From assembly GCF_003206065.1 (NCBI RefSeq), contig NZ_PZJQ01000003.1, forward strand, positions 197,823 to 261,822: a DNA stretch of 64,000 bases, read 5' to 3'. Source of the stretch: Salinicola halimionae. Lineage in GTDB: Bacteria; Pseudomonadota; Gammaproteobacteria; Pseudomonadales; Halomonadaceae. Below are positions 29,716-38,561 of the stretch, one piece after another; positions within the stretch are counted from its first letter, which is position 1, and the number at the start of each line of letters is the position of its first letter. The notes below the pieces were generated by a model. The model ran no database searches. It was not told the origin of the DNA and saw only the letters and a list, made by a program, of their open reading frames with translations. A program made the position numbers and the translations under genes.

Positions 29716-30494
29716 CCAAGATCTCCAAACATCAACGCGGTGAGCACGAAGTCGAGGCCCAATACCGCCAACGAGGCGTATACCACCGTCCGGGTGGTCG
29801 CGCGCGAAATACCTTCCGAGGTGGGAACCAGGTCGTAACCCTGAAACACCGCGATCCATGTCACCACCAGACCGAACACTAGGCTCTTGATCACACCATT
29901 GAGCACATCGTCGACGAAGTCGACACTATCCTGCATGTTGCTCCAGTAGGACCCCTTGTAGACGCCCAGCCAATCGACGCCGACCAGGTAACCACCCCAG
30001 ATGCCGACCACGCCGAAGAGCACGGTCAGGATCGGTAGCGAGACGAACCCCGCCCAGAGTCGCGGGGCAACGATGCGCCTTAGCGGATCGACGCCGATCA
30101 TCTCCATGCTGGTGAGCTGTTCGGTGGCTTTCATCAAGCCGATCTCGGCCGTCAACGCGGAACCCGCGCGGCCGGCGAAGAGGAGCGCGGCCACCACCGG
30201 CGCCAGCTCCCGGACCAGCGACAACGCGACCATCTGGCCCAGCGCCTCGTCCGCACCAAAGCCAACCAGAATGGTAAAGCCCTGCAGTGCCAATACCATC
30301 CCGATGAACAGCCCCGACACCAGCACGATCGCCACCGACATCACGCCAACGAAATGCATCTGACGAAGCCAGAGATGAAAGCCCTCGCGGGACGGCAGGC
30401 AAAAGATCGATTGAATCAGAAACAGACCGGCCCGACCGATCGAACTCAGCGTGTCCAGGGTGGCCCGACCCAGGGCGGAGATATATCCCGTCAT
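29712..30494 (-). CDS. mlaE: Phospholipid ABC transporter permease MlaE
   Basis: Membrane permease dimer of the MlaFEDB complex. It is 260 residues long with about five or six hydrophobic segments. The family stretch [39 protein letters not shown] (read in parts) is the cytoplasmic coupling region. The ATG overlaps the mlaF stop by 4 bases and the gene itself overlaps mlaD, so the operon is translationally coupled. Confidence 0.95.
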   Translation of the reverse strand: MTGYISALGRATLDTLSSIGRAGLFLIQSIFCLPSREGFHLWLRQMHFVGVMSVAIVLVSGLFIGMVLALQGFTILVGFGADEALGQMVALSLVRELAPVVAALLFAGRAGSALTAEIGLMKATEQLTSMEMIGVDPLRRIVAPRLWAGFVSLPILTVLFGVVGIWGGYLVGVDWLGVYKGSYWSNMQDSVDFVDDVLNGVIKSLVFGLVVTWIAVFQGYDLVPTSEGISRATTRTVVYASLAVLGLDFVLTALMFGDLG

Positions 30495-31306
30495 GAAAAC
30501 TGCCCCGCCGGCGCCAGAATATCGTCGAAGAAATCCGGCGCCGGATAGTGGAACGGCACCGGTCCATCGGGCTCGCCGTGCACAAACTGTTTCACATGGG
30601 CGTCATCATTCACGTTCAGTGTCTGCGGCGTACCGTGCGCCATGACCTGGCCGTCGGCGATGATGTAAACGTAATCCGCGATCGACAGCGTCTCCTTGAT
30701 ATCGTGAGAAACCATCACGGCAGTCAGCCCGAGCGCCTGGTTGACCTTCTTGACCAGCTGCACCAGCACGCCCATCGAGATCGGATCCTGACCCACGAAT
30801 GGCTCGTCGTACAGCACCAGATCGGGATCCAGAGCCACCGCTCGCGCCAGCGCCACACGACGGGCCATACCACCGGAAAGCTCGGACGGCATCAGATGCC
30901 GCGCGCCGCGCAACCCTACCGCCTGAAGCTTCATCAGCACGATGTCGCGGATCATGGCATTCGGCAGTTCAGTGTGAACGCGAAGCGGAAAGGCAACGTT
31001 CTCGAACACGTCGAGATCAGAGAACAGGGCGCCACTCTGAAATAGCATGCCCATCCGGCGCCGCAGCGTGAACAGCGAACGTCTGGAAAGCTGGTGTACG
31101 TCCTGTCCGTCGATGAGAACCTGCCCTCGATCCGGAACCAACTGGCCACCGATCAACTTCAGCAGCGTCGTCTTGCCGGTTCCGCTGGGCCCCATGATAG
31201 CGGTTATCTTGCCGAGCGGAATCTGCAGATCGACACCGCGGAAAATGTCGGTGTTGCCGCGGGAAAAGTGCAGATTCTTGACCTCGACCATAATCGGGTC
31301 ATCCAT
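30491..31306 (-). CDS. mlaF: Phospholipid ABC transporter ATP-binding protein MlaF
   Basis: ATPase subunit of the Mla system. Walker A reads GPSGTGKTT near residue 40, the signature [14 protein letters not shown] and Walker [15 protein letters not shown] follow, and the switch His is in VSHDI. Length is 271 residues. It is the first gene of mlaFEDCB and faces kdsD across a 195-base divergent promoter region; a TACAAT sequence on the minus strand near 31342-31347 is a candidate -10 box. Confidence 0.96.
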   Translation of the reverse strand: MDDPIMVEVKNLHFSRGNTDIFRGVDLQIPLGKITAIMGPSGTGKTTLLKLIGGQLVPDRGQVLIDGQDVHQLSRRSLFTLRRRMGMLFQSGALFSDLDVFENVAFPLRVHTELPNAMIRDIVLMKLQAVGLRGARHLMPSELSGGMARRVALARAVALDPDLVLYDEPFVGQDPISMGVLVQLVKKVNQALGLTAVMVSHDIKETLSIADYVYIIADGQVMAHGTPQTLNVNDDAHVKQFVHGEPDGPVPFHYPAPDFFDDILAPAGQFS

Positions 31307-31434
31307 GCAGCATCCACCAATTCAATGAGATTGATTATCGAACATTGTATCCTAACCTTGGCGGTAGCGACCAGCCGTCACTGAACGACTGTGCTCGCGA
31401 CCGTTCAAGGGACGAATCCCCGATCAATCGAAGG

Positions 31435-31440
31435 TATACT
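31435..31440 (+). promoter_or_regulatory. Candidate -10 box for kdsD
   Basis: TATACT on the plus strand, about 60 bases before the kdsD ATG, in the divergent mlaF/kdsD interval. No convincing -35 hexamer lies 16-18 bases upstream. Confidence 0.35.
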
Positions 31441-31501
31441 CTTGGCCATTGAGTCGGCCCGATAGTGCGACACATCCCATTCCACGACCGATAACCATGC
31501 C

Positions 31502-32512
31502 ATGACCGATCCCCGAACCGCTTACGCCGAGACTCCGAGCGAACCCGCTGCATTGGACTTCCGCGCCAGCGCCAGACGCACGCTGACGCTGGAACAACAG
31601 GCCATCGGCGAACTGGTGGAGAAGCTCGACGGCTGTTTCGATGCAGCCTGCAGGCTGCTGCTCGACTGCCGAGGGCGCCTGATCGTGACGGGCATGGGCA
31701 AGTCAGGTCACATTGCCCGCAAGATGGCGGCAACTTTGGCCAGCACCGGATCTCCCGCTTTCTACGTTCATCCCGGTGAAGCCAGTCATGGCGATCTTGG
31801 CATGATCACCAGCGACGACGTGGTGATCGCTCTGTCCAATTCAGGCGAAACCCAGGAGATCACCGGCCTGCTTCCGCTGTTCAAGCGGCTCGGCGCACCG
31901 CTGGTCAGTCTGACCGGCCGACCAGCCTCCACACTGGCCCGCTATAGCGACGTTCATATCGACGTCGGCGTCTCTCGCGAAGCCTGTCCTCACGACCTCG
32001 CGCCAACCTCTTCCACCACTGCCGCCCTGGCAATGGGCGATGCCCTGGCACTGGCGCTGCTCGAGGCGCGTGGCTTCAGCGCCGAGGACTTTGCCCTTTC
32101 CCACCCCGGTGGCACGCTGGGAAAACGCTTGCTGCTGCGGGTTGCCGACCTCATGCATGACGGCAGCCGCCTTCCCAGCGTTGCCACTGGCAGCCCGCTG
32201 CGAGAAGCGCTGCTCGAAATGACGCTCAAGGGCATGGGGTTCACCTGCGTCGTCGATGAACGTGGCGTGCTGGCCGGTGTCTATACCGACGGTGACCTGC
32301 GCCGAACACTAGACCAACGCGGCGATTTCACACTGCTCCGGGTCGACGACGTCATGACCCGCGGTGGCAAGACGGCGACGCCCGAGATGCTGGCCGCCGA
32401 AGCTGTCCGGATCATGGAAGACAATCGCATCACCGCGCTGGCCGTGGTCGAGAACGGCATTCCGGTTGGCGCCCTGCACATGCATGACCTGCTGAGAAGC
32501 GGGGTCATCTGA
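31502..32512 (+). CDS. kdsD: D-arabinose 5-phosphate isomerase KdsD
   Basis: Converts ribulose 5-phosphate to arabinose 5-phosphate, precursor of the LPS sugar KDO. An N-terminal SIS domain (GMGKSGHIARKMAATLASTG; ALSNSGETQEI) is followed by two CBS domains from about residue 215 (VADLMHDGSRLP and VDDVMTRGGKT). Length is 336 residues. In relatives kdsC follows, but here the next gene is lptC after 211 bases with no KdsC-like frame. Confidence 0.95.
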   Translation: MTDPRTAYAETPSEPAALDFRASARRTLTLEQQAIGELVEKLDGCFDAACRLLLDCRGRLIVTGMGKSGHIARKMAATLASTGSPAFYVHPGEASHGDLGMITSDDVVIALSNSGETQEITGLLPLFKRLGAPLVSLTGRPASTLARYSDVHIDVGVSREACPHDLAPTSSTTAALAMGDALALALLEARGFSAEDFALSHPGGTLGKRLLLRVADLMHDGSRLPSVATGSPLREALLEMTLKGMGFTCVVDERGVLAGVYTDGDLRRTLDQRGDFTLLRVDDVMTRGGKTATPEMLAAEAVRIMEDNRITALAVVENGIPVGALHMHDLLRSGVI

Positions 32513-32723
32513 ACAGGGTGGCGCCAGGGGTTCGCACTGACTGTTCAAGATCATTCTTTCATCGAACGATCGACCAGAACGCAGATCGGAAGTGGGACCA
32601 GAGCTAAACCAGAACACCGATCAGGCGACGATCAGAACCAGTCGATGACCGCTAGACAGATGAAAAAAAGCCGACGAAACGCGCCGTCGATCAAGACGAA
32701 ACCAACCCATACGAGGAGGCCCC

Positions 32724-33335
32724 GTGGCCAAGACAGCTAGATTTCAGTCTTCCTGGTGGCGACGCCTCGGCTTACTGGTGCTGTTATTGGCGCTGGGGGG
32801 TGGCCTGACCTATCTGGATCAGCGTAGAGAAAATGATAGCGGAGAGACCCTCGGCGATACCGCGGGCGAGCCCGACTACTACCTCGAGGACGCCAGCATG
32901 ACTCGCTACGATGAGCAGGGTCGTGCATACCAGCGTCTGGAAACGCCGCGCCTGGTGCATACACCGTCCGACGACATTATTCGCACCCAGACACCCCACG
33001 GCTACCTGACAGATGACCAGCAGCGCCAATGGCAGGTGACCAGCGATACGGGAATCATGAGTCGTAGCGGCGAACAGCTGACGCTGGAGGGCAATGCGCA
33101 TCTGGTTCAACCGGAACAGGCCTGGAGCCTGGAAACACAGACGCTGCACTATGATAGCCGTAAAGCTCACGCTTGGAGTGACACCTCCGCCGTGTTGCGT
33201 CAGCATGACCAGAGCATGCGTGGCGACCGCTTCGACGCCTGGATCGACGAAGATCGCATGCGCCTGACCGACAACGTGCAGGGACGCCTGCCACAGCAAC
33301 CCCAGTCACAGCAACCCAAGGATCAAGGATCATGA
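32724..33335 (+). CDS. lptC: LPS export system protein LptC
   Basis: Bitopic inner-membrane component of the Lpt bridge, receiving LPS from LptB2FG and passing it to LptA. One membrane segment at about residues 12-30 is followed by a periplasmic beta-jellyroll with the family pattern Y-x-E-D-A-x-M-T-R-Y-D-E-Q-G. It begins with GTG at 32724 after an excellent AGGAGG ribosome-binding site. The 203 residues include a charged Gln-rich tail. It overlaps lptA by 4 bases. Confidence 0.92.
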   Translation: MAKTARFQSSWWRRLGLLVLLLALGGGLTYLDQRRENDSGETLGDTAGEPDYYLEDASMTRYDEQGRAYQRLETPRLVHTPSDDIIRTQTPHGYLTDDQQRQWQVTSDTGIMSRSGEQLTLEGNAHLVQPEQAWSLETQTLHYDSRKAHAWSDTSAVLRQHDQSMRGDRFDAWIDEDRMRLTDNVQGRLPQQPQSQQPKDQGS

Positions 33336-33862
33336 GGCGAGAACTCGGCCAACTTCTGGTGCTGACGACCCTGGGCATCGCTAGCTTCTCCGCGAACGCG
33401 CTGGAAAGCGACGCCAGCGCGCCGATCGAGATCGCTGCGGACCAGCTCGAGATCGATGACCGTCAAGGTACTGCCGTCTATACCGGCGGTGTCGACATGC
33501 AGCAGGGCAGCATGCATCTCAAGGCCGCGCGGGTCGACATCCAGCGCGCCGACAACGGCCAGGTCGGCCAGGTTACCGCTAAAGGCGGTGGCGGTGAGCG
33601 CGCCTACCTCGAGCAAAAACCAGGGCCGGACGAAGACCTCGTCAAGGGGTGGGGCGATACCGTCGTCTATCATGCTGCCGAAAGGCGTGTGGAGCTGATC
33701 GGCCATGCCGAGCTGCATCAGAGCGGCGATACTTTCGACGGCGCCTATGTCGAGTACTACCTCGACTCGCGCCGCGTTCAGGCCCGTGCCGGCCAGGACA
33801 GCGAAGGGAACAGCGACGGCCGCGTCCGGATGACGCTGACCCCGCGAGAGCCCTCGCAGTAG
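33332..33862 (+). CDS. lptA: Periplasmic LPS transport protein LptA
   Basis: Forms the periplasmic bridge for LPS between LptC and LptD. A signal peptide with predicted cleavage after A-N-A (about residue 23) precedes the OstA-like domain: PIEIAADQLEIDDRQGTAVYTG and GGVDMQQGSMHLKA. Length is 176 residues. The ATG overlaps the lptC stop, and lptB follows after 124 bases that contain a stem-loop. Confidence 0.95.
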   Translation: MRRELGQLLVLTTLGIASFSANALESDASAPIEIAADQLEIDDRQGTAVYTGGVDMQQGSMHLKAARVDIQRADNGQVGQVTAKGGGGERAYLEQKPGPDEDLVKGWGDTVVYHAAERRVELIGHAELHQSGDTFDGAYVEYYLDSRRVQARAGQDSEGNSDGRVRMTLTPREPSQ

Positions 33863-33916
33863 CGCCGGAATAGCACCCAGATCCAGATAGCACGAGCCCC
33901 GACTCTAGAAGCAACC

Positions 33917-33953
33917 AGGCCAGATTCTCGCCGTGATCGCGACGGTCTGGCCT
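33917..33953 (+). other. Stem-loop between lptA and lptB
   Basis: AGGCCAGA (33917-33924) and TCTGGCCT (33946-33953) are exact complements, with an inner CCGT/ACGG pairing. There is no T-run, so complete termination is unlikely; it may protect or process the lptCA message or attenuate lptB. The function is inference. Confidence 0.4.
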
Positions 33954-33986
33954 GCCCCGCTTCGCGCCGTGACAAGGAACGACTGC

Positions 33987-34712
33987 ATGAAAACGCTAAC
34001 GGCCGCCAATCTGGCCAAAAGCTACAAGGGGCGCCGCGTCGTCCATGACTTTAGCCTGACGCTGCGCCAAGGCAGCATCGTTGGACTGCTGGGGCCCAAC
34101 GGGGCCGGCAAGACCACGTCTTTCTACATGATCGTCGGTCTGGTCAAGTCAGATGCAGGAAGCGTCCACATCGATGATCATGACCTCAGTCGCGCTCCGA
34201 TGCACGACCGCGCACGCGCCGGGATCGGTTACCTGCCGCAGGAGGCCTCGATCTTTCGCAAACTGAGCGTGGCCGATAACATCATGGCCATTCTCGAGAC
34301 ACGCAAGGATCTCGACCGCGCTGGACGCCGCCACCATCTCGAGCAGCTGCTTCATGACTTTCATGTCGACCACATTCGTGACAACCTCGGCATGAGCCTG
34401 TCCGGTGGCGAGCGCCGTCGCGTCGAGATCGCCCGGGCACTGGCCACCGAGCCCGCCTTCGTGCTGCTCGATGAACCGTTTGCCGGTGTCGATCCGATTT
34501 CGGTCGGCGATATCAAGCGCATCATTCGACAGCTTCGCGACCGCGAGATCGGCGTACTGATCACCGACCACAACGTGCGCGAAACGCTCGATATTTGTGA
34601 CAACGCGTATATTGTCGGCGATGGCCAGATCATCGCCGAGGGTCGTCCGGACGCCATTCTCGACAACCAGCGCGTCCGTGACGTCTATCTTGGCCACGAA
34701 TTCCGGTTGTGA
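33987..34712 (+). CDS. lptB: LPS export ABC transporter ATP-binding protein LptB
   Basis: ATPase driving LPS extraction by LptB2FG. Walker A GPNGAGKT at residues 36-43, the Q-loop YLPQEASIF, signature [15 protein letters not shown], Walker [13 protein letters not shown] and switch His in [10 protein letters not shown] are all intact. The ATG at 33987 follows AAGGA and gives 241 residues; the frame upstream to 33933 is not needed. It lies directly upstream of rpoN as in most gammaproteobacteria. Confidence 0.97.
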   Translation: MKTLTAANLAKSYKGRRVVHDFSLTLRQGSIVGLLGPNGAGKTTSFYMIVGLVKSDAGSVHIDDHDLSRAPMHDRARAGIGYLPQEASIFRKLSVADNIMAILETRKDLDRAGRRHHLEQLLHDFHVDHIRDNLGMSLSGGERRRVEIARALATEPAFVLLDEPFAGVDPISVGDIKRIIRQLRDREIGVLITDHNVRETLDICDNAYIVGDGQIIAEGRPDAILDNQRVRDVYLGHEFRL

Positions 34713-34781
34713 CCGCCTCCCTGCCGAAATCGCTTACGTGACAGTGGCGACCTTCAGTCTACGCTCCCAAGCCTTCCTGAG

Positions 34782-34797
34782 TGGCATGCTTCTTGCA
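34782..34797 (+). promoter_or_regulatory. Sigma-54 (RpoN) -24/-12 promoter upstream of rpoN
   Basis: TGGCATGCTTCTTGCA matches the consensus TGGCACG-N4-TTGCA at all but one fixed position, with the GG (34783-34784) and GC (34795-34796) separated by the required 10 bases. Transcription would start near 34808, about 75 bases before the rpoN start, implying RpoN autoregulation. No activator-binding site was identified. Confidence 0.65.
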
Positions 34798-34882
34798 TTC
34801 GATTTTTGCATAAGTCGTTGCATGCCACCAGATCAGCCAGTAACGTGGTTCCCTTCTCGTTGATTGTGACGATCGTCTCTCC

Positions 34883-36316
34883 ATGTCCATGAAGCCCACG
34901 CTGCAACTCAGAGTCGGCACTCAGCTGACCATGACGCCTCAACTCCAGCAGGCGATTCAACTACTGCAGCTATCGACGCTCGACCTGTGCCAGGAAATCC
35001 AGCAAGCCCTCGAGTCCAACCCGATGCTGGAGCTGGAAGAGCCCTATTCCGAAGAGGACGCTCAGGAAGCATCCGAAGAAGACTGGGCAAGCGACATCCC
35101 CGATGAGCTGCCGCTAGACAGCGACTGGAGCGATACTTACCAGGATGCCAACGCGGGTTCGCTCAGCGGCAGCGGTAATAGCGCAGACGCACCCGATTTC
35201 GATCGCAACGCTGCCGCCACCAGCCTGCACGACCATCTGTTATGGCAGCTGGCGATGGGGGATTTCGACGATCGCGAGCGCGATCTGGGTGAATGCCTGA
35301 TCGACGCCATCGGTGATGGCGGCTATCTCACCGGCTCACTCGACGAACTCGCCGCCGGGCTCAGAGTCCATCGCGGCGAAACCGTCAGTACGGCCGACCT
35401 CGAACATCTGTTGATGCGCGTGCAGCAGTTCGATCCCACCGGGGTCGGTGCTCGCGATCTGCGTGAGTGTTTACTGCTTCAGCTCGGCACACTGCCAAAC
35501 GACACGCCACTACTGGCGCAGGCCAAACGACTGGTACGCCAGTTTCTGGAGGCATTGGCCGGCAACGATCGACGCCTCCTAAAGCGGCGCCTGCGTCTGG
35601 AAGAAGACGAACTCGACCAAGTCATCGCACTGATCCGCACGCTAGAACCGCGTCCGGGACAGCGCTTCGATACCAGCCGCGATAATTACGTCATCCCCGA
35701 TCTCGTCGCCGCCCCCTCCCCCGAGGGGTGGCGCATCGAACTCAATGCCGAAGCGCTGCCGCGTCTGCGCATCCAGCCGGACTATGCGGCACTGATCAAA
35801 CGCGCCGACAAAAGCGATGACAACACCTTTCTGCGCCAGCATCTACAAGAGGCCCGCTGGCTGCTCAAGAGCCTCTCAAGTCGCAACGACACGCTGTTAC
35901 GCGTCGGCCGCGAGATCATGTCGCGTCAGGTCGATTTCCTCGACCACGGCGAGGAGGCCATGAAGCCGCTGATCCTGGCCGATATCGCCGGTAGCGTCGA
36001 GCTGCACGAATCGACGATCTCTCGCGTCACCACTCAGAAATACATTCACACGCCTCGCGGCGCCTTCGAACTGAAATACTTCTTCTCGAGTCAGGTCGGT
36101 GGTCAGCGAGGTGACAGCGACAGCTATTCGAGTACCGCGATCCGCGCCCGGCTCAAGAAGCTGATCGGCGAAGAGTCGCCGAAAAAGCCTCTCTCGGACA
36201 GCAAATTGGTCGAATTGCTGGCGCAGTCCGAAATCTCCGTTGCCAGACGTACCGTGGCCAAATACCGCGAAGCCATGGGCATCCCCTCCTCCAGCGAACG
36301 CAAACGCCTGGCTTGA
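34883..36316 (+). CDS. rpoN: RNA polymerase sigma-54 factor RpoN
   Basis: Alternative sigma factor for -24/-12 promoters, which needs AAA+ activators. Region I is the Gln/Leu-rich N-terminus (LTMTPQLQQAIQLLQLSTLDL), region II an acidic stretch (about residues 50-110), then the core-binding domain, and the C-terminal domain with the RpoN box ARRTVAKYRE near residue 453. Length is 477 residues. The start follows GATCGTCTCTCC with only a weak ribosome-binding site. A candidate sigma-54 promoter lies about 90 bases upstream. Downstream hpf, ptsN, rapZ and npr form the usual RpoN/nitrogen-PTS cluster. Confidence 0.97.
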   Translation: MSMKPTLQLRVGTQLTMTPQLQQAIQLLQLSTLDLCQEIQQALESNPMLELEEPYSEEDAQEASEEDWASDIPDELPLDSDWSDTYQDANAGSLSGSGNSADAPDFDRNAAATSLHDHLLWQLAMGDFDDRERDLGECLIDAIGDGGYLTGSLDELAAGLRVHRGETVSTADLEHLLMRVQQFDPTGVGARDLRECLLLQLGTLPNDTPLLAQAKRLVRQFLEALAGNDRRLLKRRLRLEEDELDQVIALIRTLEPRPGQRFDTSRDNYVIPDLVAAPSPEGWRIELNAEALPRLRIQPDYAALIKRADKSDDNTFLRQHLQEARWLLKSLSSRNDTLLRVGREIMSRQVDFLDHGEEAMKPLILADIAGSVELHESTISRVTTQKYIHTPRGAFELKYFFSSQVGGQRGDSDSYSSTAIRARLKKLIGEESPKKPLSDSKLVELLAQSEISVARRTVAKYREAMGIPSSSERKRLA

Positions 36317-36373
36317 GTCTGAGCAGAAGATCAACCAGTGCTCGCCAATCTGCCCCAGATCGATCACGATGAC

Positions 36374-36401
36374 TTTGCAGTGCCCTGAAAAGGGTTACAA
36401 T
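36374..36401 (+). promoter_or_regulatory. Candidate sigma-70 promoter of hpf-ptsN-rapZ-npr
   Basis: TTTGCA (36374-36379) and TACAAT (36396-36401) with a 16-base spacer, ending about 33 bases before the hpf ATG. It would allow expression separate from rpoN. Confidence 0.45.
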
Positions 36402-36434
36402 CAGAAGTGCCATCTGCCGCAACAGGAGTGTGCC

Positions 36435-36743
36435 ATGCAAGTGAACGTTACCGGCCACCACGTCGAGCTGACCGACGCCCTACGGGACTATGTCGGAGAA
36501 AAGCTCGTTCGTTTGGAGCGTCACTACGACAACATCACCAATGTTCAGGTCACCCTGAGTGTCGAGAAGGAGCGCCAACAGGCTGCCTGTACCCTGCATG
36601 CTGCAGGCGCCGATCTACACGCCGAGGCTAGCGAAACCGATATGTATGCAGCCATCGACTCGCTGGCCGACAAACTCGACCGCCAACTGGTCAAACACAA
36701 AGAGAAGGCACAAGCCCGCGCCCAAGGCGCTGGCGCCCGTTAA
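36435..36743 (+). CDS. hpf: Ribosome hibernation promoting factor, short form
   Basis: Binds the 30S decoding region in stationary phase to promote inactive ribosomes. The 102 residues start MQVNVTGHHVELTDALRDYV after an AGGAG ribosome-binding site and include the conserved EKLVRLERHYDNITNVQVTL (family region). Lack of the long C-terminal dimerisation domain makes it the short Hpf type, which acts with Rmf. The longer frame from 36240 lies inside rpoN and was rejected. Confidence 0.95.
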   Translation: MQVNVTGHHVELTDALRDYVGEKLVRLERHYDNITNVQVTLSVEKERQQAACTLHAAGADLHAEASETDMYAAIDSLADKLDRQLVKHKEKAQARAQGAGAR

Positions 36744-36749
36744 CGCCTG

Positions 36750-37229
36750 ATGATGACACTGGAAAGCATTCTGCCCCCCGAGCGTACCCTTTACGGGGTC
36801 ACGGGGGGCAGCAAAAAACGTCTGCTGGAATTCTTCAGCACCTTCATCGCCCAAAACACACCCAGCCTGGATAGCCAGGAAGTTTTCAGCCGCCTGATTG
36901 GTCGCGAGCGGCTGGGCAGTACGGGAATCGGCAACGGTGTCGCCATTCCTCATGCCCGTAGCCCTCACTGCAAGGTGCCAGTGGCAGGCTTCATGCGTCT
37001 CGAAGACGCGATCGACTTCGATGCAATCGATGGCGATCCGGTGGATCTCGTGTTCGTGCTGCTGGTCCCGGAAGAGGCCGACGATGCGCATCTTTCGTTG
37101 CTGGCCGAAGTGGCCGGCATCATGAACCAGAGCAGCATCCGCCAGCAGCTGCGCCAAGTCGAGACACAGGCAGCGCTGCACGAAGCGTTGATCGATGCCA
37201 TCCGCCATCACAACAGTACCGACGGCTAA
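36750..37229 (+). CDS. ptsN: Nitrogen PTS regulatory protein EIIA-Ntr (PtsN)
   Basis: Terminal phosphoacceptor of the nitrogen-related phosphotransferase system, which controls potassium transport and other targets in relatives. The phosphorylated histidine is His68 in GNGVAIPHAR. It is 159 residues with the PTS EIIA type 2 fold (LLVPEEADDAHLSLLAEVA). The gene starts 6 bases after hpf and is followed by rapZ after 18 bases; its partner NPr is encoded two genes downstream. Confidence 0.96.
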   Translation: MMTLESILPPERTLYGVTGGSKKRLLEFFSTFIAQNTPSLDSQEVFSRLIGRERLGSTGIGNGVAIPHARSPHCKVPVAGFMRLEDAIDFDAIDGDPVDLVFVLLVPEEADDAHLSLLAEVAGIMNQSSIRQQLRQVETQAALHEALIDAIRHHNSTDG

Positions 37230-37247
37230 ACCGGGACGAATAAAACC

Positions 37248-38189
37248 ATGCAGCTCGTCATCATCACTGGCCGCTCGGGATCGGGAAAGTCGATTGCCTT
37301 GCAGGCGCTGGAGGATCTTGGCTATTACGCCATCGACAATCTTCCTGCAAATCTGTTGGCGCCGCTGATCGACGAGCTGCGTGGCGCTCCACCCTCTAGA
37401 CCCAACGTCGCTGTCAGTATCGATGCCCGCAATCTCCCGGAATCGCTCGAACGCTTTCCCGCACTTCTGAAGGCGGTACGCGAGCGCGGTATCGATACCC
37501 AGGTCGTCTATCTGACCGCCGATGCCAAGATTCTGCTCGAGCGCTACTCAGCCACCCGTCGCCGCCACCCGCTGACTCGCGGTAACGACATGACGCTGGC
37601 CGAGGCGATCGATCACGAGGAGGAATACCTCGCGCCGATCCGTCGCATGGCCGACCTGGTGATCGACACCAGAGGGCTGTCGGTACACGATCTGCGGGCA
37701 CGTATCGGCGAGCAGGTCGCCAAGCACCGGGGTGGGCGCCTGACATTGACCTTCGAGTCTTTCGGGTTCAAACGCGGCGTGCCGCTGGATGCCGACATGG
37801 TGTTCGATGCGCGCTGCCTGCCCAATCCATTCTGGGATCCCGGTTTGCGCACTTTTGACGGCCGCGATAAACCGGTTGTCGAATTTCTGGAGTCCTACGC
37901 CGATGTCCATGCCATGGCCAGTGACATCCATGCCTGGCTCGATCGCTGGCTGCCGGCCTATCTGGCCAGTCACCGCAGCTATCTGACCCTGGCTATCGGC
38001 TGTACCGGGGGTCAGCACCGTTCGGTCTACCTGATCGAACGACTGGCCCACCACTTTCATCACGAAGCCGTCGATACTCGGCTTCGCCATCGCGAGCTCG
38101 GTATTCATACCGAGCTTTCGACGGCATCAGCATCGCTGGATGCACCGTCAAAAGAGCCAGGATCACCCAAGCACGATGCCGACACGTGA
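37248..38189 (+). CDS. rapZ: RNase adaptor / nucleotide-binding protein RapZ
   Basis: In E. coli it binds GlcN6P and the sRNA GlmZ and recruits RNase E, adjusting amino-sugar synthesis. The P-loop GRSGSGKS is at residues 8-15, followed by YYAIDNLPANLL, and the C-terminal RNA-binding domain keeps GCTGGQHRSVYL. At 313 residues it is about 30 longer than the usual protein, with a polar tail after HRELG. That tail overlaps the npr start by 14 bases, so the extension may be a by-product of the overlap. Confidence 0.95.
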   Translation: MQLVIITGRSGSGKSIALQALEDLGYYAIDNLPANLLAPLIDELRGAPPSRPNVAVSIDARNLPESLERFPALLKAVRERGIDTQVVYLTADAKILLERYSATRRRHPLTRGNDMTLAEAIDHEEEYLAPIRRMADLVIDTRGLSVHDLRARIGEQVAKHRGGRLTLTFESFGFKRGVPLDADMVFDARCLPNPFWDPGLRTFDGRDKPVVEFLESYADVHAMASDIHAWLDRWLPAYLASHRSYLTLAIGCTGGQHRSVYLIERLAHHFHHEAVDTRLRHRELGIHTELSTASASLDAPSKEPGSPKHDADT

Positions 38190-38445
38190 ACTTCGTCTGA
38201 CCAACCGTCGCGGGCTGCACGCCCGGGCCGCCACCAAACTGGTGCAGTGCTGCCAGCCCTTCGATGTTCGCGTTGCCATTCATCACGGGGAGCGCCGGGC
38301 GGATGCCGCCAATATCATGTCCTTGCTGATGCTCGCCGCCCCCTGCGGTACCGCATTGACCGTGATAACCGATGGCGACGAGGAAGACGCCGCCATGGAT
38401 GCGATTACCGCGTTATTCGAGGCGCGCTTTCACGAGGACGAATAG
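38176..38445 (+). CDS. npr: Nitrogen PTS phosphocarrier NPr (PtsO)
   Basis: HPr-family carrier that passes phosphate from EI-Ntr to PtsN. The active histidine is His15 in NRRGLHARAAT, and the regulatory-serine region reads AANIMSLLML. The ATG at 38176 lies inside the rapZ end and gives 89 residues, the family length; a start at 38140 would add 12 unrelated residues. It closes the rpoN-hpf-ptsN-rapZ-npr cluster. Confidence 0.94.
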   Translation: MPTRELRLTNRRGLHARAATKLVQCCQPFDVRVAIHHGERRADAANIMSLLMLAAPCGTALTVITDGDEEDAAMDAITALFEARFHEDE

Positions 38446-38512
38446 CGCCGCCCTCCCTAGGCCCGCCTCGTTCGCGAACACTGTTTTTCATCCTCGTCAT
38501 TTTTCTCGACGA

Positions 38513-38521
38513 TGGTAGAAT
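38513..38521 (+). promoter_or_regulatory. Candidate extended -10 promoter of mgtE
   Basis: TGGTAGAAT combines a TGn extension with a TAGAAT -10 box, 40 bases before the mgtE ATG. There is no good -35 box, which extended -10 promoters tolerate. No magnesium riboswitch is apparent in this short interval. Confidence 0.4.
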
Positions 38522-38561
38522 GCCCATCCCATCGCCAGTCGCTCAAGGATGATCGTTCAGG

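Noticed and set aside
38446..38561. Possible magnesium riboswitch before mgtE
   Set aside because: The interval is only 116 bases and shows neither the M-box core nor a terminator/antiterminator pair; only an extended -10 box was seen.
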